In this document: piece after piece, positions 42,745 through 51,311 of the stretch | How the letters are laid out: every line of letters begins with the position of its first letter | How positions within the stretch are numbered: position 1 is the stretch's first letter | Source: CALEAR01 sp035301485 | Lineage (GTDB): Bacteria; Pseudomonadota; Gammaproteobacteria; Pseudomonadales; Alcanivoracaceae | Assembly (NCBI GenBank): GCA_035301485.1 | Contig: DATGUF010000041.1 | Span: 1 to 64,000 of the forward strand | DNA length: 64,000 bases | Direction of reading: 5' to 3' | Translations under genes and position numbers: made by a program | Notes under the pieces: generated by a model | What the model saw: only the letters and a program-made list of their open reading frames with translations | The model's database searches: none | What the model was told of the DNA's origin: nothing

Positions 42745-44307
42745 CTAGCGCTTAGGATACCCTGTGATTGCACGAATGCGTTTATATAAAGGCCCTAGCT
42801 TTGGATAAAGCTCTTGGTATACCTGTTTAAACAGTTGTTGATAAAGTTGATGGCTCTCAGCGTTCGGCAAAAAAGTATCTCGAACGTGGGTCATGGCTTT
42901 TGTGGCTGCTTGATAGTTATTGAAGTATCCAGCCCCCACAGCAATATTAATAGCTGCGCCTAGCCCGGTGGCTTCATTAATGTGAATACGCACAGCAGGC
43001 AAACCGAACATATCGGCAGAAATTTGCATAATGGCATCGCTTTGAGAACCACCACCCGTGATGCGTAATTCTTTTATTTTCTGTTTCTGCCTTTTTTCTA
43101 AGATTTCAGTGCCTGCTATTAACGCGTAGCACACTCCTTCAATAATTGCCCTGTAAACATGGGCTTTGGTGTGCGCCTCACCGAAACCAATAATCGCGCC
43201 TTTAGCTTCTGGCCCAGGAAAACGCACTCCTGGATTCCAAAATGGCTGCAGTGTTAAACCAAGAGCGCCCGGTGGAGTTTCTTCCAAAAAACGCTCGAAC
43301 AATACTTCAGCTGGTTGATCAAGTTTTCGTGCCTTCTCTACTTGCTCATAAGCAAATTCATTTTTAAACCAGTTAACCATCCAATAGCCTCGCTGCACAG
43401 CTACTTCCGTGTTGTAACGATTAGGAATGGCGGCAGGATACGGAGGCACCATGGGCTGTGGTGTAACAAAGCGCGCATGGCTGGTATTTAAAGTGGCCGT
43501 TGTGCCGTAGCTAACGTTCGCTGTGTGTGCATGGTAGGCCCCTGAGCCAATCACTTCACAAGCTTTATCCGCACCGGCGGCATAAACAGGTATTGTTTGG
43601 TCTAAACCTAGGGTTTGGCTCGCCTCTGGCGTTAAAAACCCAATCTTTTCGCCTGGCTTCACTAACTCTGGCAGCTGTTCTTGTTTAACGCGCAATACTT
43701 TCCAGGCCCAGTGCGAAGGTTTGCACCAAGTTTGCTGCTTGAAATCAAAGGGCAAATAGCCCACTTGCGAGGCCACTGAATCACATAAGCGCCCAGTTAA
43801 TTTATAAATTAAATAACCAGAAAGAAGCACGTAATGTGCTGTGTTTTTCCATACCTCAGGTTCTTGCTCTGCAATCCAGTTGCATTCCGCTTTTGTTTTG
43901 AATTGGTGCAGCACCCCATGTTGGCCAACCAAGCTTGAACCTGTTTGCAACCACCACGGGGTGTTTGGAGGTGCTTCTGCCCTTCTTTGGTCAAGCCAAA
44001 TAATAGCCGGACGCAAGGGGTTTTTATTAGCATCTAAGCACACTACCGAAGCGCGTTGCACTGCAATAGATACGCCCACTACTTGGCTTTTTAAGCTTTC
44101 GTGTTCAGCCCACAATTGTTCACAGGCCTGCCCTATTTTACGCCAAAAATAGCCCGTATCTTGCTCGGCTTCACCGGCATTAGGCGATTCATACGGCTCA
44201 ATATGCAGTTGGCTTTTTGCCACCAACTGCCCGTTTAAATCGAACAGCATTGCCCTAGTGCTTTGTGTGCCTTGGTCTAAAACAAAGAAAAGCGGAGTTT
44301 CCGTCAC
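42745..44307 (-). CDS. FGGY-family carbohydrate kinase, glycerol-kinase-like
   Basis: 520 residues. N-terminal phosphate-binding loop FVLDQGTQSTRAMLFD resembles glycerol kinase (DQGTTSSRA), and the C-terminal signature is in ITGGGSQSDAIMQISADMFGLP. The central substrate region differs from GlpK, so the sugar or polyol is unknown. Third gene of a minus-strand operon, 11 bases after the G3P dehydrogenase. GTG start with AAGGCAG upstream. A kinase for a glycerol-like or ether-linked glycerol substrate fits the context, as inference. Confidence 0.8.
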   Translation of the reverse strand: MTETPLFFVLDQGTQSTRAMLFDLNGQLVAKSQLHIEPYESPNAGEAEQDTGYFWRKIGQACEQLWAEHESLKSQVVGVSIAVQRASVVCLDANKNPLRPAIIWLDQRRAEAPPNTPWWLQTGSSLVGQHGVLHQFKTKAECNWIAEQEPEVWKNTAHYVLLSGYLIYKLTGRLCDSVASQVGYLPFDFKQQTWCKPSHWAWKVLRVKQEQLPELVKPGEKIGFLTPEASQTLGLDQTIPVYAAGADKACEVIGSGAYHAHTANVSYGTTATLNTSHARFVTPQPMVPPYPAAIPNRYNTEVAVQRGYWMVNWFKNEFAYEQVEKARKLDQPAEVLFERFLEETPPGALGLTLQPFWNPGVRFPGPEAKGAIIGFGEAHTKAHVYRAIIEGVCYALIAGTEILEKRQKQKIKELRITGGGSQSDAIMQISADMFGLPAVRIHINEATGLGAAINIAVGAGYFNNYQAATKAMTHVRDTFLPNAESHQLYQQLFKQVYQELYPKLGPLYKRIRAITGYPKR

Positions 44308-44318
44308 AATGGTCTGCC

Positions 44319-45800
44319 TTAGGCTGTTCTAGCCTGATAATAAGTACGCCAAATATCTTCATAGCGTGCTAATTCTTTACTCCAATGGCTATCATCCCAA
44401 CCTAGCTCTTTGATCAACCAATCCTTGTTTGCATTAAGAAGTTGTAGGCCACCATCTTTAAAAAGATTTCCTACGCGTGTGCGACGCAAAAGAAGATCAT
44501 CAAGATGCACTACTTGCTCATGGCGAATAGCCCAACGCCACCACGTTTGCACTTGTTCTTCTGTGGGCATTTTTTTCGTTGCATCACCAAGCCCCGCGGG
44601 CCATTTGATGTCGTGCTGCAAAAATTGGCGTTTTTTATACTGCGCCTTATAAGTAGCTTCTTCAATTAAATTAGCTGCGAGCAACGCATCGAGTGCTATC
44701 ACTCGAAAGGTAGTGAGTTTGCCACCACTAACATTTATTCTGCCCGCGCCTTCCCACACGAGATGATCGCGTCTTTCTTTGCTTGGATCTTTACCCTTAC
44801 CTGAAGCAATAATTGGGCGCACCCCCGCTTGGGTGGAAATAATATCTTCAGCTGTAATGTTGTAGCAGGGAAAAGCTTCCTGTAGAAGTTCTAGCAAATA
44901 ACTTATTTCACTCGGTGTAGCAAAGGCCTCCTCAGCTTTAGGCTGAGTGTGATCAAGATCAGTGGTGCCTATTACAGTGCAGCCATACCATGGAAATACG
45001 AAAACTGGGCGTTTATCTTTCGGGTGCAGCAAAGCCATGCAGGAGTTAACAGGCAACTTATCGGCAGGAAGAATTAAGTGGCTACCTCTTAAGGGCCTCA
45101 CTTTAGGGCTACTTGCAGACAGCTCATCCACCCAAACTCCTGTGGCATTAATCACCTTCTTAGTGTTGATAACTACGGTGTCACCTGTTTTTTCATCACA
45201 CAAATGAACAACGCTAGCATCATTTTGCGCCTCGATTTTTGTGGCAGAAACGTAATTGATCATCTCTGCGCCACTAGCGCTTGCCTCTTGCAAAATACGT
45301 TGCACTAAGCGGCTGTCGTCTGTAATGGCATCAGTGTAAGCCATGGCCCCTTTTACATCATCAAGCACTAGCGCGGGCACTTTTTTTCGCAACGTTGCAA
45401 GTGGGAGCCAACGGTGATCACGTATACCAGCTAGCAAATCGTATAAAAACAAAGCTGCTTGCATGGCCCAACGCCCAGGGAACTGTTTTTTCATCACAGG
45501 AAAAATATAAGTTTCGCGGTGCACTAAGCTAGGTAATTCGCGCAGCATAAGCTCGCGCTCTTGTAACGATTCACGCGTAAGCTTTATGTCTCCTTGGGCT
45601 AAGTAACGTAAACCACCATGCACCATTTTAGAAGAACGGCTTGAGGTTCCCCACGCGTAATCTTTCTTTTCCACAAGCAGCACGCGCAATTGTTGCTGCG
45701 CTGCAACGAGGGCAACACCCGCACCAGTAATGCCGCCGCCAATAACTACAAGGTCCCATTCTTGCTGAAGTTGATGTATCTTTGCGCGCTTAGGAAGCAT
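44319..45800 (-). CDS. FAD-dependent glycerol-3-phosphate dehydrogenase (GlpD-like)
   Basis: 493 residues. FAD-binding VVIGGGITGAGVALVAA, then SSRSSKMVHGGLRYL, the GlpD/GlpO signature. Oxidises sn-glycerol 3-phosphate to dihydroxyacetone phosphate at the membrane, passing electrons to quinone. Start ATG 45800 has AAGGA eight bases upstream; an ATG at 45809 overlaps that site. The gene overlaps the end of the alkyl-DHAP-synthase-like gene by 11 bases, so coupling is likely. No glpF or glpR is seen, so this may not be the housekeeping glpD. Confidence 0.88.
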   Translation of the reverse strand: MLPKRAKIHQLQQEWDLVVIGGGITGAGVALVAAQQQLRVLLVEKKDYAWGTSSRSSKMVHGGLRYLAQGDIKLTRESLQERELMLRELPSLVHRETYIFPVMKKQFPGRWAMQAALFLYDLLAGIRDHRWLPLATLRKKVPALVLDDVKGAMAYTDAITDDSRLVQRILQEASASGAEMINYVSATKIEAQNDASVVHLCDEKTGDTVVINTKKVINATGVWVDELSASSPKVRPLRGSHLILPADKLPVNSCMALLHPKDKRPVFVFPWYGCTVIGTTDLDHTQPKAEEAFATPSEISYLLELLQEAFPCYNITAEDIISTQAGVRPIIASGKGKDPSKERRDHLVWEGAGRINVSGGKLTTFRVIALDALLAANLIEEATYKAQYKKRQFLQHDIKWPAGLGDATKKMPTEEQVQTWWRWAIRHEQVVHLDDLLLRRTRVGNLFKDGGLQLLNANKDWLIKELGWDDSHWSKELARYEDIWRTYYQARTA

Positions 45801-47394
45801 CGTTTTCATCCTTAAACAAGCATCCAGGGTTTAATTGCTGTGTTGGATCAAAATGTTGGCTGAGGCTAGCAATGGTGGCAATAGCTAGCTCGCCTTTTTC
45901 TTTAGCCATCCAAGGAGCATGATCACGGCCTACACCATGTTGATGGCTAATGGTGCCACCACCCTGCACTACTGCGTCACTGGCCGCTTTCTTATAGCCC
46001 CGCCATGTTTTTAATGTTGCTTCGTAGTCTTCACCGCAGGGGAATACATAAGTGGTGTAAATACTAGAACCTTGGCCATAAACGTGCGAAAGATGGGTGA
46101 ATACGTGAATAGGCCTATCCCCCGCAGCTTTTTTGATGGCCGCTTCCATGCGCTCTGCTAGCTTAGGTACGTTACTCCAGTTGGTAGCTGTCTCAAAGGT
46201 GTCTACGGCGTAACCCAATTCCCATAGGCCATGACGAAAATAAGGGGATCTGAAACGAGAGGACTCCCAACGTTTACCGAGAGCTGCGCCAGTGTTCACA
46301 CCGCCATACTCGCGAATAAAACCTTGTGCTTCTTTCAGTTGATAGCGCGCACCTTGCTTGGAACCCGTCACACCAAAAGTGAGCATGCATTTTCCTTCTT
46401 TTAGCCCACGTAGGCCAAGATAGCGCTCTAAAGCTGCTACTAATAAAGGTTTGCCTGCAAGCTGAAGTTGCGTTTTTGTTTCTATGCCATTAGATAGGCG
46501 CAACATAGAAAGTGGCAGTTTAGCCTGTGCCATGGCTCGCACGGCGGCAACACCTGCTTCCCACGAAGGCATGAAAGCAACGTGAAAATTTTCTGTTTCT
46601 GGCAACGGCGTAACACGTACTACCACCTCGGTTAATACGCCAAAACGCCCTTCACTCCCCAGTATCATTTCACGTAAATCAGGGCCTGCAGAACTGGCAG
46701 GGAAAGTGGGAATAGCTAATGTTCCTTGCGGTGTTTCAACACGACCACCGGCAAACATTTGTTCGATACGCCCATAACGCAGCGATTGTTGGCCACTCGA
46801 ACGACTTGCCACCCACCCTCCCACGGTGGAGAGCTCCCACGATTGCGGATAATGCCCTAAGCAATAACCTAATTCCGCTAGTTGCCCTTCCAACTCAGGG
46901 CCATTGGTGCCGGCACCAAACGTGGCTAATTGGCTTTCTGCATCAAAGTGCAGCAATTTATTCATCTTGCGCAGGCTGAGTGTTAGCACGGGCTGCTCAA
47001 ACTGTGGTGGAGTGATATGCCCAGCTACAGACGTGCCACCCCCATATGGAATGACAATGACATTGTGTTCAAGCGCCCAAGTTAAAATCTCTTGTACTTC
47101 TGCGCTGCTTTCAGGCTCGGCAACGCCGTCAGGGAACACTTCAAACTCACCAGAACGCATGGCCAGCCAATCGGGCAAGCTTTGCCCACGCGCGTGCCGC
47201 ACACGGATCTCAGCTTCTTGATTAATAAGCGGATGCTCAGGTAAGCGTGAGGCAGGTACCGTTGCAATTACTTGCTGCAACGTAGCATCGGGGAGAATAT
47301 TTCCTTTGCCAATGAGTTCCTCAAGAAATTGTTTTCCATTTTTCGGCAACGGGTAGTTGTTTTTTTCGCTACCCCAACCATTCCAACGACGCAT
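45790..47394 (-). CDS. FAD-linked oxidase, alkyl-DHAP synthase-like
   Basis: 534 residues, vanillyl-alcohol-oxidase-type flavoprotein. N-terminus MRRWNGWG is typical of alkyl-dihydroxyacetonephosphate synthases; PYGGGTSVAGH and STVGGWVASRSSGQQSLRYG are the FAD-binding loops, and ISHQHGVGRDHAPW near the C-terminus is the signature around the active-site His/Arg region. The enzyme swaps an acyl for an alkyl chain on DHAP in ether-lipid synthesis. First gene of a three-gene operon with G3P dehydrogenase and FGGY kinase. Other FAD_binding_4 oxidases cannot be excluded. ATG 47394 lies nine bases after AGAGG. Confidence 0.75.
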   Translation of the reverse strand: MRRWNGWGSEKNNYPLPKNGKQFLEELIGKGNILPDATLQQVIATVPASRLPEHPLINQEAEIRVRHARGQSLPDWLAMRSGEFEVFPDGVAEPESSAEVQEILTWALEHNVIVIPYGGGTSVAGHITPPQFEQPVLTLSLRKMNKLLHFDAESQLATFGAGTNGPELEGQLAELGYCLGHYPQSWELSTVGGWVASRSSGQQSLRYGRIEQMFAGGRVETPQGTLAIPTFPASSAGPDLREMILGSEGRFGVLTEVVVRVTPLPETENFHVAFMPSWEAGVAAVRAMAQAKLPLSMLRLSNGIETKTQLQLAGKPLLVAALERYLGLRGLKEGKCMLTFGVTGSKQGARYQLKEAQGFIREYGGVNTGAALGKRWESSRFRSPYFRHGLWELGYAVDTFETATNWSNVPKLAERMEAAIKKAAGDRPIHVFTHLSHVYGQGSSIYTTYVFPCGEDYEATLKTWRGYKKAASDAVVQGGGTISHQHGVGRDHAPWMAKEKGELAIATIASLSQHFDPTQQLNPGCLFKDENDAS

Positions 47395-47488
47395 ACTGAT
47401 AACCTCTAAATAGTTTAAAGTGGAAGCCTATAGCGTTTAGAAGAACCACTCAAGAAACAATTGGATAACAATTTTAGGCAGTTAAGGG

Positions 47489-47520
47489 TTGACTTTGCTT
47501 TTCGGGCGAAAGTTTATTTT
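47489..47520 (+). promoter_or_regulatory. possible sigma-70 promoter for the OmpA-type lipoprotein
   Basis: TTGACT (47489-47494) and TTTATT/TATTTT beginning 18-20 bases later (47513-47520). The 207-base region to either side separates divergent genes and holds no other feature I can support. Confidence 0.35.
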
Positions 47521-47601
47521 AATTTAACTTCTAAACGGTACTAGTGATGCTTAGCATAGAGTAAGCTAGAGAACGCTACTAACAAATAAAAAGGAAGAGT
47601 A

Positions 47602-48270
47602 ATGAAAAAAACGTCTCTATTCACAGCTGTATTTTTAGCCGGTGCCATCTCGCTGACGGGTTGTACCACTAATCCATACACTGGTGAAAGCCAAGCCAGT
47701 AAAACAGGAACCGGTGCTGCAATTGGCGCTGGTGTTGGTGCCATTATCGGTTTAGCTACTGGCAGCGATGCTAAGTCTCGTAAAAAGCGTGCCCTTGCTG
47801 GTGCAGGTATTGGCGCACTCGGTGGCGCAGGCGTTGGTGCTTACATGGATAAGCAAGAAGCAAAACTGCGTGAGCAACTTGCTGGCACCGGTGTTTCTGT
47901 TACCCGTAACGGTGATGAAATTATTTTGAACATGCCAGGTAACATCACGTTTGATACAGATTCTTTTGAAGTTCAGCGCAATTTTATGCCTGTTCTGGAG
48001 TCTGTTAGCCTTGTGTTAAAAGAATACAAATCCACCATCATTCACGTTGGCGGCCACACTGATAGCACGGGTCGTCTTGAGTACAACATGACATTATCAC
48101 AGCGTCGCGCGCAATCCGTTGGTAGTGTATTACGCCAATTTGGTGTTGAAGATGTGCGTTTGGATTTAGCCGGCTATGGCCCTAACCACCCCATTGCGAG
48201 CAACGATACGCCAGCTGGCCGTTCGCAAAACCGTCGTGTTGAATTAATCCTCATTCCTTATACGGAATAA
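47602..48270 (+). CDS. OmpA-family lipoprotein with glycine zipper
   Basis: 222 residues. Signal peptide with lipobox LTGC (C21). A glycine-zipper region follows (GTGAAIGAGVGAIIG and ALAGAGIGALGGAGVGAYMD, about 35-88), then the OmpA-like peptidoglycan-binding domain (about 110-218) with GGHTDSTGRLEYNMTLSQRRA and the final NRRVELILIP. Similar to YiaD/Pal-type proteins that tie the outer membrane to the cell wall. Strong ribosome site AAGGAAG. Single gene unit, divergent from the ether-lipid-type operon. Confidence 0.92.
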   Translation: MKKTSLFTAVFLAGAISLTGCTTNPYTGESQASKTGTGAAIGAGVGAIIGLATGSDAKSRKKRALAGAGIGALGGAGVGAYMDKQEAKLREQLAGTGVSVTRNGDEIILNMPGNITFDTDSFEVQRNFMPVLESVSLVLKEYKSTIIHVGGHTDSTGRLEYNMTLSQRRAQSVGSVLRQFGVEDVRLDLAGYGPNHPIASNDTPAGRSQNRRVELILIPYTE

Positions 48271-48274
48271 AACC

Positions 48275-49525
48275 TCAACCTTCATTTTGTGCAGTTTGTG
48301 CGGTAATCCGCCAAACTGCACAAAGAAGGGGAACAAAAATAATTAATACCAAAATATAAGGTAACTGCGGGTTAAGTTGATAAAGCCCCGTTCCCATAAC
48401 AGGCCCCACGGTGAACCCTAACGCCGGCGCCGCACTAAGCATGCCAGCCACAGCGCCCTGTTCATTGGCGCCTACTCGCAAACTAGCCGCACTACTAATG
48501 CCAGGCATAGCTAAGCCTACCCCAAGCCCCACCAACGTAACTGCCACTATTATCGAAAGATGTTGCTGTGCTAGTAGTAAACAAGCTACTCCTAAAGCGA
48601 TACTTGTAAAGCCTATTTTTAGTAAGCGATCAGTAGACCAAGAAAGCTTTTGTACGATAACAATTTGAGAAATAATAGAGGCTGTAGCTGCAATCATCAT
48701 AGCTATACCGACTGAGGCAGCGGCTTGTTTGGGTGGCAGCAACAATTTATCTTGAAATAAAAAACCAAGCGTCTGTTGCACCACTGCGAACGAGAAAAAC
48801 ATACCAACACCTAACATAAGAATCCCCGTTAAGCGTGGATCTAAATAAGCCTTATAAGTCGCAGCGATTGCTGCAAGCATGGGTGTTTTAGTAGTAATAG
48901 GGTCTCGTGAGAGAATATATGGTGATTCGTTAAATTTAACACCGATGACAATAGCCATTATTGCCACGAGTACTACGATAATAAAAAGAGGGGCCACCAA
49001 ACTTAATGCCACTGCTATTGCGCCCCCTGCAGCGGGGCCAAGAATATTACCTAAGCTATTTGCGGTAGCGATTTTTGCCATTGCTTTAGTGCGAGTTGTT
49101 ATTGAGGAGATATCTGCCATGTATGCAGCGGCTGCTGGCGGTGTGGCTGCCATAACAGTTGATTGTAGAATGCGTGTTACAATTAGAGCGCTAAGAAGTG
49201 CGCCGCCCGCTAGATAGCCTTTTAGACCAAACCAAAAAGCCCCTGCAAATAAAAAAGTACCAACTGTATATCCAATCAATCCAAACATCAGCACGGGCTT
49301 ACGCCCTACCCGTTCACTGTAACGCCCCCACAAAGGGCTTGCTAAGGCAAAAACTAAAGATGAGCAACTAATAATGATACCCATATGCACATCAGCGAGG
49401 CCGGTTTCACGGCTTAAAGAAGGCAAAATGGCAAAAACAACAGTCTGCCCTATAGAAGTGATGGTAACAGCTGCTAACAGTAGCAGTTGGTCCGTTAAAC
49501 TAGTTTTTTCTTGGTGTTTTAACAA
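48275..49525 (-). CDS. MFS transporter, drug-efflux type
   Basis: 416 residues, 12 predicted membrane segments. Motif A region GRYSERVGRKPVLMFGLIGY after helix 2 and the VTRILQSTVMAATPPAAAAYMADIS region after helix 4 resemble the drug:H+ antiporter-1 group (TetA/Bcr-like). Substrate unknown. TTG start at 49525 is the first start codon after an in-frame stop. Last gene of a five-gene minus-strand unit beginning with gor. The tail contains the inverted repeat at 48286. Confidence 0.8.
   Translation of the reverse strand: MLKHQEKTSLTDQLLLLAAVTITSIGQTVVFAILPSLSRETGLADVHMGIIISCSSLVFALASPLWGRYSERVGRKPVLMFGLIGYTVGTFLFAGAFWFGLKGYLAGGALLSALIVTRILQSTVMAATPPAAAAYMADISSITTRTKAMAKIATANSLGNILGPAAGGAIAVALSLVAPLFIIVVLVAIMAIVIGVKFNESPYILSRDPITTKTPMLAAIAATYKAYLDPRLTGILMLGVGMFFSFAVVQQTLGFLFQDKLLLPPKQAAASVGIAMMIAATASIISQIVIVQKLSWSTDRLLKIGFTSIALGVACLLLAQQHLSIIVAVTLVGLGVGLAMPGISSAASLRVGANEQGAVAGMLSAAPALGFTVGPVMGTGLYQLNPQLPYILVLIIFVPLLCAVWRITAQTAQNEG
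48286..48324. repeat. long inverted repeat at the OmpA/MFS gene junction
   Basis: Arms TTTGTGCAGTTTG (48286-48298) and CAAACTGCACAAA (48312-48324), extended inside by GCGG/CCGC. It lies within the last codons of the convergent MFS gene. It may stop transcription from the OmpA-type gene or both; T-run weak. Confidence 0.5.
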
Positions 49526-49544
49526 GATATACGACCATATTTAT

Positions 49545-50009
49545 TCATACGCTCTGGGCCGTTTCTTCAGACAACAAGAAATGTGCACGAGCTATTGTGA
49601 TGGGTTCACTATACTTGGTTTGCCAAGCACTGATGGTGACGTTTGCAATGCGGCGGCCAAGGCGAGTGACCTTACAACGCGCAAAGGTATCGCGATACAA
49701 GCCAGCACGCAGGTAATCAACTGTGAAATCAATGGTTTTCGGCACTCTAGGTTCACCCATATTCAACAACAGGAAAATTACAGCTGATTGCTCCATAAAA
49801 CCTGCCACCGCCCCACCATGCAAAGCCGGCAATGTTGGATTGCCGAGGTTAGTTTCATTCTTTGGCAACACAAAGATCAACTCTTCACCTTGCGCAATAA
49901 TCTCTACCCCTAAAAAATTTGCATAGGGAACGCGCTCAATAAGAGATTGATAGGGCGCCTCGCCTGAGCGGCACTTTTCAATCAATGTTTTAAGTGCAGT
50001 AGTTGTCAT
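49545..50009 (-). CDS. hotdog-fold thioesterase (PaaI-like), second of a pair
   Basis: 154 residues. Hotdog core with LHGGAVAGFMEQSAVIFLLL; the helix after HGG carries glutamate where the neighbouring copy has aspartate. N-terminal lid VPYANFLGVEI and DFTVDYLRAGLY match acyl-CoA thioesterases of the PaaI/YigI kind. Starts one base after the other thioesterase, so the two may form a mixed oligomer. Substrate unknown. Confidence 0.8.
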   Translation of the reverse strand: MTTTALKTLIEKCRSGEAPYQSLIERVPYANFLGVEIIAQGEELIFVLPKNETNLGNPTLPALHGGAVAGFMEQSAVIFLLLNMGEPRVPKTIDFTVDYLRAGLYRDTFARCKVTRLGRRIANVTISAWQTKYSEPITIARAHFLLSEETAQSV

Positions 50010-50010
50010 A

Positions 50011-50478
50011 TTATTTCACTATCCGGTTAGCGGTAGGAATTTTCATTCTCATATAGGTAGCCATACCCGTTGAAATTAATGTGTCAGTATCGTTTTCGGC
50101 GTAAACATCCATACGCACAAACACAACACTCTGGCTTAAGCGATAGCATTCGGCTTTGCAGATCAAACCCTCCCCCACCGCTGGAGCCCGTAAATGATCG
50201 ACGCGCATATCTATAGTAGGCGTAATTTCAAAATCTGGATAAATGGCGCATGCGCCGGCTAAACCGCCGGCTTGATCCATCATTGCGAAAATAGCACCAC
50301 CATGGATAATTTTGTTGTCAGGGTTACCCACTAAACATTCTCGATACGGCATATAAACATGCACCGTATCCTCAGTAGCAGAGCGAACCTCTAAGCTTAG
50401 TTCTTTTGAGTGGCGTACTGAGGCTACAAATTTTCGACAAATATCTAGCCTTGTTTGTTTGCTTTTAGATTCGCTCAC
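50011..50478 (-). CDS. hotdog-fold thioesterase (PaaI-like), first of a pair
   Basis: 155 residues. HGGAIFAMMDQAGGLAGA carries the HGG motif and catalytic Asp of PaaI-type acyl-CoA thioesterases, and TIDMRVDHLRAPAVGE the second conserved stretch. GTG start five bases after the parA stop. Paired with a related enzyme downstream. Confidence 0.82.
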   Translation of the reverse strand: MSESKSKQTRLDICRKFVASVRHSKELSLEVRSATEDTVHVYMPYRECLVGNPDNKIIHGGAIFAMMDQAGGLAGACAIYPDFEITPTIDMRVDHLRAPAVGEGLICKAECYRLSQSVVFVRMDVYAENDTDTLISTGMATYMRMKIPTANRIVK

Positions 50479-50483
50479 TGTGG

Positions 50484-51269
50484 TTATCCCGCGCTGTGTT
50501 GGAGGTTGTCATGTAAAGCAACAAACTCTTCGGTAAGTTTATGCTTCGGCGCTAAGTTAATAAGTGGTACTGCCTTGGCGTGGGATTCACGCATAATAAC
50601 GCTCGATGATAAATAAGGCTCGAGAATGGGCTGCCCAAACTCCTCAAGCTCTTTTACTAGTTCTTGAGGGATTCGCGCACGTGCTTGGAATTGGTTAATA
50701 ACAATTCCTTCAATGGTCAAATCTTCATTATGGTCCGCTCTGGTTTCAGCGATGTTATCGAGCAGTGTCAAAATCGAATCTTTGGCGAAAGCATCGCAAT
50801 CAAAGGGAATCAACACTTTTTTCGCAGCGATTAAGGCTGAAATGGTGTAGAAGTTGAAAGAAGGCGGTGTATCAATATAAATAGCATCAAAAGAACGCGA
50901 TAATGAACGAATCATGGAGCGAAACTTATAAATTTTATATTTGCGTTCTAAGGCTGTTTGCAGCTCACCCAGCTCGGGGCTTGATGGTAGCAAATACAGA
51001 TTAGCGTGCTTGGTAGCATGCACGAACTCCATGGGAGCCTTTTCTTTCAAACGGAAAGATAAAGTTTGGGAGAAGTAATCACCAATATTAGGCTCAGGTG
51101 GCAATTCGTGATAGGCGTCCATGCCTAACAAGTACTGGCTCGCATTGCACTGGGTATCTAAATCGATCACTAAGGTTTTTAAGCCTTTAGCTGCACTAAT
51201 GGCTGCTAAGTTCACAGTGATACTCGATTTACCGACACCACCTTTTTGGTTAAATACAACACGAGTCAT
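50484..51269 (-). CDS. ParA-family ATPase without ParB partner
   Basis: 261 residues. Deviant Walker A KGGVGKSS at the N-terminus, LVIDLDTQCNASQYL (A'), and a Walker B-like IDTPPSFNF. Members move or position cargo on the nucleoid: chromosomes, plasmids, chemotaxis arrays, carboxysomes. No parB, parS or plasmid gene lies near; the neighbours are glutathione reductase and two thioesterases. Chromosomal orphan of this kind, cargo unknown. Confidence 0.85.
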   Translation of the reverse strand: MTRVVFNQKGGVGKSSITVNLAAISAAKGLKTLVIDLDTQCNASQYLLGMDAYHELPPEPNIGDYFSQTLSFRLKEKAPMEFVHATKHANLYLLPSSPELGELQTALERKYKIYKFRSMIRSLSRSFDAIYIDTPPSFNFYTISALIAAKKVLIPFDCDAFAKDSILTLLDNIAETRADHNEDLTIEGIVINQFQARARIPQELVKELEEFGQPILEPYLSSSVIMRESHAKAVPLINLAPKHKLTEEFVALHDNLQHSAG

Positions 51270-51311
51270 TCAGTTCTCCTTATTAAAATCATTACTATTT
51301 GGTGCTTAGGC

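Noticed and set aside
45790..47394. Assignment of the first flavoprotein of the operon as D-lactate or glycolate oxidase
   Set aside because: The N-terminal WNGWG and the ISHQHGVG region near the C-terminus fit alkyl-DHAP synthase better; kept as the less likely alternative.
50484..51269. Plasmid or chromosome partition locus
   Set aside because: Only ParA is present; no ParB, no parS-like repeats and no replication gene nearby.
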